DNA of 64,000 nt from Lysinibacillus sp. B2A1 (GCA_002973635.1 CP027224.1:1064501-1128500), one strand, 5' to 3'; shown: positions 25,595-34,994, counted from the stretch's first letter. Made by a program: numbers and translations. The notes: generated by a model not told the origin, from the letters alone.

Positions 25595-26010
25595 ATTAGA
25601 AAAAAGATTTGACCAGAGCAGAAAATAGTTTGAGCTGATCAAAAAGAGTGTAGACCTGGGCGAAAAATGGCTGAAGCTGATCAGAAAGAGAGTAGACCAG
25701 AGCGGAATAGTGCTGGGACTGATCAGAAAGAGTGTAGACTAGAGCGAAAAAGAGCTGGGGCTGATCAAAAAGAGAGTAGACCAGAGCGGAAAATAGCTGG
25801 AGCTGATCAGAAAAAGTGTAGACCAGAGCGAAAAAGAGCTGGGGCTGATCAGAAAGAGGATAGACCAGAGCGAAAAAGAGCTGGGGCTGATCAAAAAGAG
25901 AGTAGACCAGAGCGGAAAATAGCTGGAGCTGATCAGAAAGAGGATAGACCAGAGCGAAAAAGAACTGGGGCTGATCAAAAATAGTACCTTCCTGATCAAT
26001 GATATGCAAC
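25595..26010. repeat. 42-bp tandem repeat array (minisatellite)
   Basis: GATC recurs at 25637, 25679, 25721, 25763, 25805, 25847, 25889, 25931 and 25973, exactly every 42 bp. A unit reads approximately GCTGATCAAAAAGAGAGTAG + ACCAGAGCGGAAAATAGCTGGA. Units are 85-95% alike, and decayed partial units flank the array. Each unit seems built of two related 21-bp halves, and the last GATC (25994) is 21 bp after the previous one. Because 42 is a multiple of three, long frames stay open on both strands (14-residue repeats such as ADQKESRPERKRAG). None has a ribosome site or a credible start, so I treat the array as non-coding. Confidence 0.92.
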
Positions 26011-26110
26011 GGAGCAAAAAGTGCATTACCTGAGCGAAAATTAATTAAAACAATAATTATATTTTACCATTTTAAACCAAATACCTCCGCTATTGACGAA
26101 TTGAGACTTT

Positions 26111-26159
26111 CTTTGACGATACATATAACCGAAAATACGTTAAAATAATGATATAGTAG
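26111..26159 (+). promoter_or_regulatory. Promoter-like element shared with mprF, upstream of ktrC
   Basis: The 49-bp block starting CTTTGACGATACATATA matches 39 of 49 bases of the block at 32104-32152 upstream of mprF. TTGACG (26113-26118) and TACGTT (26136-26141) are 17 bp apart and conserved in both, fitting a sigma-A-type promoter with a weak -10. It ends 20 bp before the ktrC ATG. Confidence 0.55.
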
Positions 26160-26177
26160 TTTTCGGAGGGGTTTTTT

Positions 26178-26843
26178 ATGATGAAAAAAGAGTTTGCTGT
26201 CATTGGACTTGGGCGTTTTGGAGGAAGTATTGTTCGCGAGCTGATGAGTCAGGGTGCACAAGTTATGGCGATTGATCATTCTTCGGAGCGTGTGGATGAA
26301 TTTGCTTCTATTGCGACTCAGGCTGTTATCGCAGATTCGACAGATGAATCGGTCCTAAATTCATTAGGTATTCGTAATTTTGAGCATGTAATCGTTGCGA
26401 TCGGTGAAGATATTCAGGCCAGTATTTTAACAACTATTATTTTAAAGGAAATAGGTGTGCAGCAAATTACGGTCAAAGCCCAAAATGATTATCATGAAAA
26501 GGTGCTACGCAAAATTGGTGCTGATTTTGTTGTTCACCCTGAACGTGATATGGGTATTCGTATTGCCAATAATATGCTGTCCAATACAGTTCTTGATTAT
26601 TTGGAGCTTTCGGATGAACATTCGATTATGGAGTTAAAGGCAAATGATGCAATTGCAGGCTACTCCATTATCGATTTAGATATTCGTGCAAAGTATGGTA
26701 TTAACATTGTCGGTATCAAACGTGGTGCAGATATTATTGTATCACCACAGGCTAGTGACAAAATTTTACTAGGTGATATTATGTTGGTCATTGGGGCTGA
26801 TGTAGACATTAACCGCTTTGTGAAAAAGGCATTGAATGGGTAG
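26178..26843 (+). CDS. ktrC: KtrC, RCK subunit of a potassium channel
   Basis: A 221-residue cytoplasmic protein with a Rossmann RCK_N domain (FAVIGLGRFGGSIVREL, residues 6-22, the NAD/ATP-binding glycine loop) and a C-terminal RCK_C domain (about 140-218). Long identical stretches with B. subtilis KtrC include QASILTT, TVKAQNDYHEKVL and DIRAKYGINIV. KtrC octamers gate the KtrD membrane subunit and bind ATP/ADP and c-di-AMP. No ktrD is in this window. The GGAGGGG ribosome site is close to ATG 26178; the next codon is also ATG. A small membrane protein gene follows 6 bp later. Confidence 0.95.
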   Translation: MMKKEFAVIGLGRFGGSIVRELMSQGAQVMAIDHSSERVDEFASIATQAVIADSTDESVLNSLGIRNFEHVIVAIGEDIQASILTTIILKEIGVQQITVKAQNDYHEKVLRKIGADFVVHPERDMGIRIANNMLSNTVLDYLELSDEHSIMELKANDAIAGYSIIDLDIRAKYGINIVGIKRGADIIVSPQASDKILLGDIMLVIGADVDINRFVKKALNG

Positions 26844-26849
26844 TATCCA

Positions 26850-27329
26850 ATGAACAAACGTAGATGGAGATTAGTCGTTTTCGCAGCAATTATACTAGCT
26901 GTTGCGTTTACCATGCAGTTTCGAGAAAAAAATAAGGAAGCAGCTATTTCAGCAATTTTGGATCAAGCAGCACAAATCGATAGCATCGAGCTATTTAAAG
27001 AAGAGCAATCGATCATTCGCTTAACTGGTGAGGATGCAGAAACTAATCGTGAAAAGTATCCGCTAAGTCATGTTAGAAATTTGAGCAGCAAAGAAAGAGC
27101 CATCTTTGAAGAGAAACCAGCCTATCGGATTGCTTACAAGATAAAAGATAAAATGCTATATGAAGTAGATATTCTCAAGGTAGCCATTAGCTCTGAGCTA
27201 AGCGAAGAACTCCAACAAATGGTTTTTCATGTGGGGGATCAGCAATATTTAATATACTGGGCAAAAGAGAAGAAAGCACTTGAACAATCCACAAGCACGC
27301 AGCTTTTACTTGAACAATATGGAAAATAA
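26850..27329 (+). CDS. Small membrane-anchored protein of unknown function
   Basis: A 159-residue protein with a basic N-terminus and one hydrophobic helix (about residues 7-22), then a hydrophilic, charge-rich domain of about 130 residues presumably outside the membrane. I do not recognise a family. It has no Cys, so no lipoprotein or disulfide signal. It starts 6 bp after ktrC and the terminator follows its stop, so it is co-transcribed with ktrC. A role linked to ion homeostasis is only a guess by position. Confidence 0.7.
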   Translation: MNKRRWRLVVFAAIILAVAFTMQFREKNKEAAISAILDQAAQIDSIELFKEEQSIIRLTGEDAETNREKYPLSHVRNLSSKERAIFEEKPAYRIAYKIKDKMLYEVDILKVAISSELSEELQQMVFHVGDQQYLIYWAKEKKALEQSTSTQLLLEQYGK

Positions 27330-27331
27330 CG

Positions 27332-27375
27332 AGGGTAGTGATACAGCAATGGCTGTCGTCACTACCCTGTTTTTT
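27332..27375 (+). terminator. Terminator after the ktrC operon
   Basis: A 10-bp stem (agggtagtga / tcactaccct) with an inner ACAGC/GCTGT stem is followed by six T. It reaches the stop codon of the convergent dctP gene. Confidence 0.87.
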
Positions 27376-28636
27376 AGGATACAATAGTGGCCTTTCCCTG
27401 AAGTGCACGTTCTTGCATAGTTACATCAAACTCTTTTTCAGATTTTGACACTACAACACAGGCTACACCATTACCAATTAAATTTGTTACAGCACGAGCC
27501 TCAGACATAAAACGATCAACACCGATTAAAAGCGCGATTCCTTCCACTGGAATCATTGGGAAGGCAGCTAAAGTCGCTGCTAATGTGATAAAACCTGAAC
27601 CTGTTACACCCGCTGCGCCCTTAGAAGTAATCATTAAAATCCCAAGTAGTGTAATGATTTGTATCCAAGTGAGTTCCATTCCATATGCTTGTGCAATAAA
27701 CAATGCAGCCATTGATAGATAGATGGAAGTCCCATCAAGATTGAAGGAGTAACCAGTAGGAACGACTAAACCTACAACCTGTTTCGAACAACCAAAATTT
27801 TCAAGCTTTCGCATCATAGATGGCAGGGCTGATTCAGAGGAGGATGTACCAATAACTAAGAAAATCTCATCTTTGATGTATGCGATAAATTTAAAGATGT
27901 TAAATCCAAAGAATTTTGCAATGGATCCTAAAATAAAGACAACAAATAAAAACATTGTAATATACACGGCAGCCATTAATAGACCTAGGTTACCTAGTGA
28001 TTTTAAACCAAAATTTCCAATCGTATAAGCCATTGCACCAAATGCTCCGATTGGTGATATTTTCATAACCATACTTACAATTTTGAAGAAAATCTCTGCA
28101 ACTTGCTCAAAGAATGTGATGACTGGTTTTGCAGGTGCACCAATCGAGGCAGCAGCTAAACCAAATAAAATAGCAGAGAATAGAACAGGTAATAATTGAC
28201 CAGTTGCCAGTGCACCTACAACATTTTCTGGAATAATACTAGAAATGAATGCACCCAAGCCTTGCTCAGTTTCAGCCGCAGCAGTTGTATATTTGGAAAT
28301 ATCAGCTTCAGATGCACCTGATGTATCCAAACCTGTACCAGGACTAACGATTAAAGCAACAGCAATTCCGATTGCTAGGGCAATTGTGGATACTATTTCG
28401 AAGTAAAGTAATGCCTTACCTCCAATTTTCCCAACCTTTTTCATATCTCCCATACTGCCGATTCCAATAACCACTGTTAAGAAGATGATTGGGGCAATTA
28501 ACATTTTAATTAATTTAATGAATAGATCTGCTAGGATTTTTAAGCTGGCACCAAACTCAGGGAAAATTGCTCCAACAATTATCCCAAGGATGATAGCCAC
28601 TATAACCTGAACAGTCAAATTTTTCAGTAATTTCAT
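27374..28636 (-). CDS. dctP: DctP, C4-dicarboxylate:cation symporter
   Basis: A 420-residue DAACS-family symporter with eight helices and two re-entrant loops. Family motifs are clear: the serine-rich loop GTSSSESALP (about residues 267-276), GYSFNLDGTSIY (299-310) and TSKGAAGVTGSGF (341-353). Similarity to B. subtilis DctP is high along the whole length. It imports succinate, fumarate and malate with protons or sodium. AGAGGTAG precedes ATG 28636. It is divergent from the dctS-dctR two-component genes, which should induce it. A glutamate transporter (GltT) is the alternative, less likely given that context. Confidence 0.9.
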   Translation of the reverse strand: MKLLKNLTVQVIVAIILGIIVGAIFPEFGASLKILADLFIKLIKMLIAPIIFLTVVIGIGSMGDMKKVGKIGGKALLYFEIVSTIALAIGIAVALIVSPGTGLDTSGASEADISKYTTAAAETEQGLGAFISSIIPENVVGALATGQLLPVLFSAILFGLAAASIGAPAKPVITFFEQVAEIFFKIVSMVMKISPIGAFGAMAYTIGNFGLKSLGNLGLLMAAVYITMFLFVVFILGSIAKFFGFNIFKFIAYIKDEIFLVIGTSSSESALPSMMRKLENFGCSKQVVGLVVPTGYSFNLDGTSIYLSMAALFIAQAYGMELTWIQIITLLGILMITSKGAAGVTGSGFITLAATLAAFPMIPVEGIALLIGVDRFMSEARAVTNLIGNGVACVVVSKSEKEFDVTMQERALQGKATIVS

Positions 28637-28741
28637 TTTATGCTACCTCTTTTCTAAATTTTCTTTTTGATATCGTTTTCACTAGAAATATCATAGCGAA
28701 TACTTTTTAAAAAAAGAGATTTAGAAAATAAGAAACATATC

Positions 28742-28908
28742 GTTCATTAAGTACATTTGTTTACATTCACATATAAATGTAGAGTTTTCAATATCTTTCA
28801 CTGTTATGGTACGCTATTGTTAATTAATTATTGTTATAATACAAAAATATAAAGTGATAAATAAATTTGTTTTATATCAATTATTTGTAATATTGTTCAT
28901 TAAGTTCA
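28742..28908. promoter_or_regulatory. Repeated GTTCATTAAGTNCA sites between dctP and dctS
   Basis: GTTCATTAAGTACA (28742-28755) and GTTCATTAAGTTCA (28895-28908) match at 13 of 14 positions, 153 bp apart in the 402-bp divergent intergenic region. They are candidate DctR sites. An extended -10 (TGTTATAAT, 28832-28840) lies between them, pointing toward dctS. Nothing else coding is seen in 28637-29038. Confidence 0.4.
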
Positions 28909-29038
28909 ATATTTTCTCCTACTTATGTCGACTAAAGGAGTTGTCAAAAGAATTTTTTGCAGATAATCTTAAAAACATATCATCAATATGGTGTGCTACT
29001 GATTATGAGAATGCAGATTTGAAAGGAAGGATTTTTTA

Positions 29039-30640
29039 ATGATGAAAATGCCTGTAAACGGCAAGATTCTGTTAGTGACATTTTTAATCATTGCACTCTC
29101 CTTTTTACTAGGTGGTATTTTTGTACTCGGTAACTTATTATCTGAGCAGGAAAAAGATTTTGGTCAGCGTGCAATGCTTGTTGCTCGAACTGTTTCAAAT
29201 GTACCAGAGCTGAGTGTGCATTTGAAAAATGACAATTTGAAAGAAGCCGCTAAAAATATCAATAAAATTGTAGATGGTATTAGGGTGATTAATAAGGCAG
29301 AGTATATTGTTGTGATGAATATGGAGCGTATTAAACTATCCCATCCAGTAAGTAAGGAATTAGGACGACGAAGTGAGTCGCAGGATCTGAATGCAGCATT
29401 TAGTGAGCATTATTATGTATCGAAAGCACGTGGAGAATCAGGTGTCATGATACGGGCTTTTGTTCCGATTATCAATGACAAAAAGGAACAGGTAGGCATT
29501 GTGGTAGTTGGCTATTCATTACCAACGCTCCTAGAAATGCTACAAAGTTATGAGCAAGAAATTTTTATAACGATTGTTATATCGCTGATTTTCAGCGTTT
29601 TGGGCGCATATACACTTGGGCGACATATAAAAAAACAAATGTTTGGGCTTGAACCTCATGAAATTGCCAAGATGTATGTGGAAAGAACAGAAACCTTTAA
29701 TGCGATGCATGAGGGAATAATAGCTGTTGATAAGGAAATGAATATTACCATTTTTAATGAAAAGGCAGCTGACATATTAGGCGTTACTAGGAATATAGAG
29801 GACTGTATTGGTCAAAAGATTTATGATGTTTTGCCTGATACTCGTCTGCCTGAGATTGTTGAAACTGCAACACCTGTTTATGATCAGGAGCTTTACATTA
29901 ATCATCATAGTATTTTAAGCAATCGTGTACCAATTATTGTGAATAACGAGCTAGTTGGTGCAGTTGCCATGTTTAAGGATTTAACAGCCGTGAAAAAGCT
30001 CGCGGAGGAGGTCACAGGTGTAAAAGCCTTTGTTCAAGCACTACGTGTACAAACCCATGAGCATAAAAATAAGCTTCATACGATTGCAGGACTTCTGCAA
30101 TTGGGACATACAAAGCAAGCACTTGAATATGTTACAGCCACTACTGAAAATGAAGCTTCTTTAACGAAGTTTTTAAATGAACGCTTTCATAATGAAAATA
30201 TTTCAGGTCTATTATTAAGTAAGGTAAGTTATGGCAAAGAACTAGGAATTGAAGTTGAGATTGATCGAAAAAGTCATTTTAAACGCTTTCCCCCTCTTTT
30301 AGATCATCATGACTTTGTTGTTCTACTCGGAAATTTAATCGAAAATGCCTTTGAGGCTTTAAATGTCCTTTCAAAGGATGATAAATATGTCGCTATCTCT
30401 GTAGATGAGCATGATGGTGTATTAGCGATAGGAGTTTTTGATAATGGGATTGGAATGGGAAAAGAGGTGCAGGCTCGTATGTTTGAAAATGGATTTTCGA
30501 CTAAGGCTAGCGAAAATCGGGGCATTGGCTTGCATTTAATCCATGAAATTGTAAGAAAAGGTAATGGAGATATTGAAGTAGTGAGTGAATTTATGAAAGG
30601 AACAAGTTTCTTAATCTTATTTGAGTTAGGAGAAGAATAG
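29039..30640 (+). CDS. dctS: DctS, CitA/DcuS-type sensor histidine kinase
   Basis: A 533-residue kinase. Two membrane helices (about residues 11-32 and 174-194) flank an extracytoplasmic sensor of the single-Cache (PDC) fold, which in relatives binds C4-dicarboxylates. A PAS domain (about 215-320) follows. The phospho-acceptor is His in LRVQTHEHKNKLHTIAGLLQLG (about residue 345), a box specific to the CitA/DcuS group, then an HATPase domain with NLIENAFEAL, DNGIGM and GIGLHLI. GAAAGGAAGG precedes ATG 29039 (or 29042). The next gene starts at the base after its stop. Confidence 0.92.
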   Translation: MMKMPVNGKILLVTFLIIALSFLLGGIFVLGNLLSEQEKDFGQRAMLVARTVSNVPELSVHLKNDNLKEAAKNINKIVDGIRVINKAEYIVVMNMERIKLSHPVSKELGRRSESQDLNAAFSEHYYVSKARGESGVMIRAFVPIINDKKEQVGIVVVGYSLPTLLEMLQSYEQEIFITIVISLIFSVLGAYTLGRHIKKQMFGLEPHEIAKMYVERTETFNAMHEGIIAVDKEMNITIFNEKAADILGVTRNIEDCIGQKIYDVLPDTRLPEIVETATPVYDQELYINHHSILSNRVPIIVNNELVGAVAMFKDLTAVKKLAEEVTGVKAFVQALRVQTHEHKNKLHTIAGLLQLGHTKQALEYVTATTENEASLTKFLNERFHNENISGLLLSKVSYGKELGIEVEIDRKSHFKRFPPLLDHHDFVVLLGNLIENAFEALNVLSKDDKYVAISVDEHDGVLAIGVFDNGIGMGKEVQARMFENGFSTKASENRGIGLHLIHEIVRKGNGDIEVVSEFMKGTSFLILFELGEE

Positions 30641-31345
30641 ATGGATGTAATAAATGTCTTACTAATTGAAGATGATCCAATGGTACGAGAAGTGAACAGA
30701 CAATTTATTGAGCAAATCAAGGGTTTTTCATTAGTTGGCTATGCTAGCAATGGTATTGAGGGAATTCAAAAGATTAGACAATTAACTCCAGAGCTTGTCT
30801 TTATGGATATTTTTATGCCAGAGCAAGATGGCATTATTACGCTAGGGAAAATTCGAGAGGAGCATCTTCCTGTTGATGTAATTGCTGTAACTGCTGCGAA
30901 CGATATGCCCACTGTGCAGCGTATTTTACACTTAGGTGTCTATGATTATATTATGAAGCCTTTTACGTTTGAGAGAATTGAGCAGACCTTAAAAAATTAT
31001 CAAAACTACAGAAAGAAAATAAGCGGTATGCAGGATTTAACCCAACATGATGTCGATCATTTAATGCAACAACGTCTTCCTGAACAAGCTGCAGTTTCAA
31101 CAGGAATGGATACAATTATTATAGAAGAGCTGCCAAAAGGGTTTAATCGAGCTACCTTAGATAAGGTGCTTGCGTATATTCAAGAAAGTGGTGGAGCAGT
31201 ATCAGCGGAGGAGGTATCTACTTATATAGGTACAGCACGAGTTACAGCAAGACGCTATCTAGACTTTTTAGAAAAGCAAAATCTATTAAAAGTAGATATA
31301 CAATATGGAAGCGTAGGACGTCCTATTCATCGTTATTATATTTAA
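30641..31345 (+). CDS. dctR: DctR, CitB/DcuR-type response regulator
   Basis: A 234-residue regulator with a receiver domain (EDD at residues 10-12, phospho-acceptor Asp56 in VFMDIFMP, Lys in IMKPFTFERI) and a C-terminal helix-turn-helix of the CitB group (about 175-225: VSTYIGTARVTARRYLDFL). It directly follows dctS. It should activate the divergent dctP when C4-dicarboxylates are sensed. There is no clear terminator in the 110 bp before the GNAT gene. Confidence 0.92.
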   Translation: MDVINVLLIEDDPMVREVNRQFIEQIKGFSLVGYASNGIEGIQKIRQLTPELVFMDIFMPEQDGIITLGKIREEHLPVDVIAVTAANDMPTVQRILHLGVYDYIMKPFTFERIEQTLKNYQNYRKKISGMQDLTQHDVDHLMQQRLPEQAAVSTGMDTIIIEELPKGFNRATLDKVLAYIQESGGAVSAEEVSTYIGTARVTARRYLDFLEKQNLLKVDIQYGSVGRPIHRYYI

Positions 31346-31456
31346 TGAAGATAGATTGTTAGTTAAATTAATTTTTTGTCCATATTATGTTAAATATTAA
31401 TTGATTTCCCTCTAATGGTTGTATTAAACTTTGATAAAAACAAGGGAGATTATGAA

Positions 31457-31948
31457 ATGAAAAGGTTGACAAAAAACTGTAAAATTGAGCATTTAAAGCT
31501 AGAACACTATTATGCAATAAATGCACTCTATTCAAATGTAAATGTCAGAGCCTATCTAGGGGGCGTCCCAAAAGAAAGCTACATCGAAGCTTCGTTTAGA
31601 GGAATGTTAGAAGCCCCATTTCCCAATACATATTTTTATATTTCGTTAAGGACAACGGATGAATTCATAGGGCTTGTCTCAATAGATGAATATCATGATA
31701 AAGAGGCATATGAGCTTTCATATCAATTTTTACCACAGTATTGGGGGCAAGGATATGCATATGAGGTACTAACAGATGTAATAAATTATGGATTGAATGT
31801 TCTGAGTTTGCCGTACTTAGTAGCAGAAACACAAACAGCAAACGTTGCGTCCTGTCGTTTACTAGAAAAAGTAGGGATGTACAAGGTACAGGTATTAGAA
31901 AGATTTGGACATGAACAAGCTGTTTATGAATTGGGGAAAATTGTATAA
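31457..31948 (+). CDS. GNAT-family N-acetyltransferase (RimJ/RimL type)
   Basis: A 163-residue acetyltransferase. The acetyl-CoA loop is QYWGQGYAYEVL (about residues 99-110), and a later TANVASCRLLEKVGM motif (about 129-143) is typical of RimJ/RimL-type proteins acting on protein N-termini or small amines. I start it at ATG 31457, behind AAGGGAG; a longer frame from 31415 lacks a better site. Substrate unknown. It has its own 3' terminator and may be read with dctR. Confidence 0.82.
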   Translation: MKRLTKNCKIEHLKLEHYYAINALYSNVNVRAYLGGVPKESYIEASFRGMLEAPFPNTYFYISLRTTDEFIGLVSIDEYHDKEAYELSYQFLPQYWGQGYAYEVLTDVINYGLNVLSLPYLVAETQTANVASCRLLEKVGMYKVQVLERFGHEQAVYELGKIV

Positions 31949-31968
31949 CTTTTGTCCGTATTAAATAT

Positions 31969-32020
31969 GGTCATTTTTATTTCTCTATAATATAGATGAA
32001 TGAAAATGACCTTTTTCTTT
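31969..32020 (+). terminator. Terminator after the GNAT gene
   Basis: A 21-bp imperfect stem beginning GGTCATTTT and ending AAAATGACC is followed by TTTTTCTTTT. Confidence 0.8.
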
Positions 32021-32103
32021 TGGCTATGGAGTAGTAAACCTCCAAGATATAAGTTGCGAGCTATGCTAAATCTGTTCACTTAGTGTGAATAAGTAGACCC
32101 TAG

Positions 32104-32152
32104 CTTTGACGATACATATAGCAAAGAATACGTTACAATAGGGAAATAGTCA
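32104..32152 (+). promoter_or_regulatory. Promoter-like element upstream of mprF, shared with ktrC
   Basis: The block starting CTTTGACGATACATATA matches the ktrC upstream block at 39 of 49 positions, including TTGACG-N17-TACGTT. It ends 80 bp before the mprF ATG. A small inverted repeat (TTCAC-N5-GTGAA, 32075-32089) lies just upstream. Confidence 0.5.
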
Positions 32153-32231
32153 TTTACCTTCAAAAATAGAACTGATTTCTAGTGAAGGTAATTTAAAGAT
32201 TTAAGAAAGCTTATGGGAGTAGGTTTAGCAT

Positions 32232-34754
32232 ATGTTTAACGTTCGAAAAGAGGCACTATTGAAATTTTTGAAGATTCTATTTCCAATAGTACTTTTGGCG
32301 ATAGCTATTTATGAAATTCAACAATCAGTGAGTGGGGTTGATGTTCATTTACTGCGAAAAGAGGTCAATGAGCTACAGCTATGGGAGCTTTTATTGATTT
32401 TTCTCATCACCTTTTTTGCAATTACACCGATGATTTTTTATGATGTGATTTTAGTAAAAATATTAGGAATCAACATCAATAAACGTAATTTGCTTAATCA
32501 TTCATTTGTTGTAAATACATTTTCAAATCTTATTGGCTTTGGTGGTCTAGTCGGTATATTCTTACGTAATTACTTCTATTCTAAATATAAAGAAGATAAG
32601 GAAGGTTTGCTAAAAAATATTGCCTCGGTAACACTGTTTTATTTAACAGGGATTTCGCTGCTAACCTGGATTATGTATATATTCTTTTGGGATTTCCCTT
32701 TACTGAAAGAAGAACGGTGGTTATCGATTGCAGTTATTCTTGTTAGCTTATATGCACCAGCTTTTTTGGCTATGCATATTATTCGTTATAAAAAAGAAAG
32801 TTCTTTAAAGCCAAAAATATCACTTCAGTTGATGATTACTTCAGTAGCTGAGTGGCTTGCTGTATTTTTAGTAATCTGGATATTTACGTTTATTTTAAAG
32901 ATTCCAATAGAATTATCTGCACTAATTCCCATATTTTTAATTGCTTCTAGTGCAGGAATAGTTAGTATGATACCTGGTGGAGTCGGCTCATTTGATCTCG
33001 TTTTTTTATGGGGAACACAAAGTATTGGAATCGCTGATGAAAAAGTGTTGTTTCTATTAATTTTGTACCGTGTTGGCTACTTCGTGCTACCATTTTTGGT
33101 ATCCTCTCTTTTATTTATTAAGGAATATTGGATACGCTGGAATCAATCTTGGGATGACTTACCCAATATAATTTTTCAGAAGCTTAGTCACATGCTGTTA
33201 ACAATATTGGTGTTTATCTCTGGCATTATTTTATTGCTATCTGCAGCAATGCCAGGGGTTTTAAGTCGTCTAAAAATTGCCCAGGAATTTTTATCTTCAC
33301 CAGTCATGAATGTCTCTCATCAAATGACGGTGGCTGCGGGCTTTATACTTTTAGGATTATGTAGGGGGATAAAATATAAAGTAAAGAGGGCATACCAGCT
33401 TGCCGTTGTTGTGCTAAGCAGTTCAGCACTATTTTCTATTTTTAAGGGTCTCGATTATGAGGAAGCGATTTTTTTAGTGATTGTTGCAGCGTTATTAATG
33501 GTGTCCAAAAAGCAATTTTATCGAGAAAGCTATGTCTTGACATGGGGAATCGTCATACTTGATCTTGCAATAGTAACAATTATTACAGCAATGTATGTGT
33601 TGATTGGTTATGTAAATTTACCTTCTGCCAAAATCCATTTTCCTAGTACTTTTCAGGACTATATTATAACCGATTATCAAGACCTTTTTTATAGTGCTAT
33701 AATAGGCATTCTTATCGCCATTGCTATTTTTTATATAGGTTATTTTATTCGTGCACCTAAGAAAATGATAAAGCTTTTTTCTAATGAGCAAGAGAATGCT
33801 ATCAGAAATCATTTGATAACTTATAAGGGGACCGAGTATTCACATTTAATTTTTTTGCATGATAAATTTGTACATTGGAATAAAAAAGGTACGGTTTTAT
33901 TCTCTTATCAAATTTATGCGGATAAGATTATAGTTCTTGGAGACCCAGTAGGAAATGAATCTGATTTTTTACCTGCTATTCAAGAGTTTTTGGAATTGGC
34001 TGATAAGCACGGTTATACACCAGTCTTTTATGAAATTAACAATAAAATTTTTTCTGCTTTACACGAGTATGGGTATAGCTTTTTTAAGCTCGGTGAGGAA
34101 GCCTTTGTAGACTTAGATAAATTTACATTTACAGGTAAAGAAATGAAGGGAAGTCGAGCGATAAAAAATAAATTTGAACGTGAAAAATATATAGTGGAAA
34201 TACTAAGCCCTCCATATTCTCAGGAAGTCATGAAAGAATTGCAAGAGGTATCAACAAAATGGTTGCAGGGGAGAGCGGAGAAAGGTTTTTCACTTGGTTT
34301 TTTTGATGAACACTATTTGAGCACCTCAAACATTGCCGTTTTACGCGGAGAAAAAGAACCGTTTGGCTTTGCTAGTATCATGCCAATGTACGATAATGGC
34401 GAAAGAGTTTCAGTAGATCTTATGCGTTTTAAACCGGGTTCACCTTCTGGGACAATGGATTTCATTTTCCTATCATTATTTGAATGGGCAAAAGAAGAAG
34501 GCTATCGTGTCTTTAATATGGGAATGTCGCCTTTATCAAATGTCGGACAGTCTAGATATTCCTTTTTAAGTGAGAAAATAGCTGCACAAATATTTTTACA
34601 TGGACAGCACTTCTATCATTTTAAAGGATTAAAAAACTTCAAATTAAAGTATGCAGATTTTTGGGTACCGAAATATGTCGCATATAGAAAGAAATCTTCA
34701 TTACCATTTACCATGGCACAAATCACGTTGTTAATTGGGAATAAGAGAAGATAG
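32232..34754 (+). CDS. mprF: MprF, phosphatidylglycerol lysyltransferase and flippase
   Basis: An 840-residue protein. The first 520 residues hold about 14 membrane helices, including the flippase domain (MIPGGVGSFDLVFLWG, about residues 243-258). The C-terminal part (about 540-840) is the cytosolic GNAT-like synthase (LGDPVGNESDFLP, then SVDLMRF and FNMGMSPLSNVG). It transfers Lys from Lys-tRNA to phosphatidylglycerol and flips the product, reducing surface charge and giving resistance to cationic peptides. Length is normal for Bacillales. It is monocistronic, with terminators on both sides. Confidence 0.93.
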   Translation: MFNVRKEALLKFLKILFPIVLLAIAIYEIQQSVSGVDVHLLRKEVNELQLWELLLIFLITFFAITPMIFYDVILVKILGININKRNLLNHSFVVNTFSNLIGFGGLVGIFLRNYFYSKYKEDKEGLLKNIASVTLFYLTGISLLTWIMYIFFWDFPLLKEERWLSIAVILVSLYAPAFLAMHIIRYKKESSLKPKISLQLMITSVAEWLAVFLVIWIFTFILKIPIELSALIPIFLIASSAGIVSMIPGGVGSFDLVFLWGTQSIGIADEKVLFLLILYRVGYFVLPFLVSSLLFIKEYWIRWNQSWDDLPNIIFQKLSHMLLTILVFISGIILLLSAAMPGVLSRLKIAQEFLSSPVMNVSHQMTVAAGFILLGLCRGIKYKVKRAYQLAVVVLSSSALFSIFKGLDYEEAIFLVIVAALLMVSKKQFYRESYVLTWGIVILDLAIVTIITAMYVLIGYVNLPSAKIHFPSTFQDYIITDYQDLFYSAIIGILIAIAIFYIGYFIRAPKKMIKLFSNEQENAIRNHLITYKGTEYSHLIFLHDKFVHWNKKGTVLFSYQIYADKIIVLGDPVGNESDFLPAIQEFLELADKHGYTPVFYEINNKIFSALHEYGYSFFKLGEEAFVDLDKFTFTGKEMKGSRAIKNKFEREKYIVEILSPPYSQEVMKELQEVSTKWLQGRAEKGFSLGFFDEHYLSTSNIAVLRGEKEPFGFASIMPMYDNGERVSVDLMRFKPGSPSGTMDFIFLSLFEWAKEEGYRVFNMGMSPLSNVGQSRYSFLSEKIAAQIFLHGQHFYHFKGLKNFKLKYADFWVPKYVAYRKKSSLPFTMAQITLLIGNKRR

Positions 34755-34889
34755 TACGCAAATTTAAATTATACGATAAAACTCGGATTTGCCAGTTAGA
34801 CTTCCAGCACTTCAAAAGCTAACGAAAGTAATTGATTAACTGTAGTGATTATTTTAAGCTCAAACATATTTAAATGGATAAACGACTTT

Positions 34890-34935
34890 AAAGAGCCTTA
34901 CTACAATAATATGTAGCAAGGCTCTTTTATTTTTA
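34890..34935 (+). terminator. Terminator after mprF
   Basis: A 15-bp stem with one bulge (aaagagccttactac / gtagcaaggctcttt) is followed by a T-rich tract. The 135 bp between the mprF stop and this hairpin show nothing else. Confidence 0.82.
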
Positions 34936-34994
34936 TAAGAAAATTAAATACCTTTATTATCACTTAACAAATCATTCACTTTTTTTGCTAGAGT

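Noticed and set aside
25595-26030. Frames of about 95-137 residues on both strands and a possible CRISPR array
   Set aside because: All frames come from one 42-bp tandem unit, a multiple of three. They lack ribosome sites. Units are contiguous with no unique spacers, so it is not CRISPR.
28854-29039. A 61-residue frame ending at the dctS start
   Set aside because: GTG start without a ribosome site, inside the regulatory region, and AT-driven composition.
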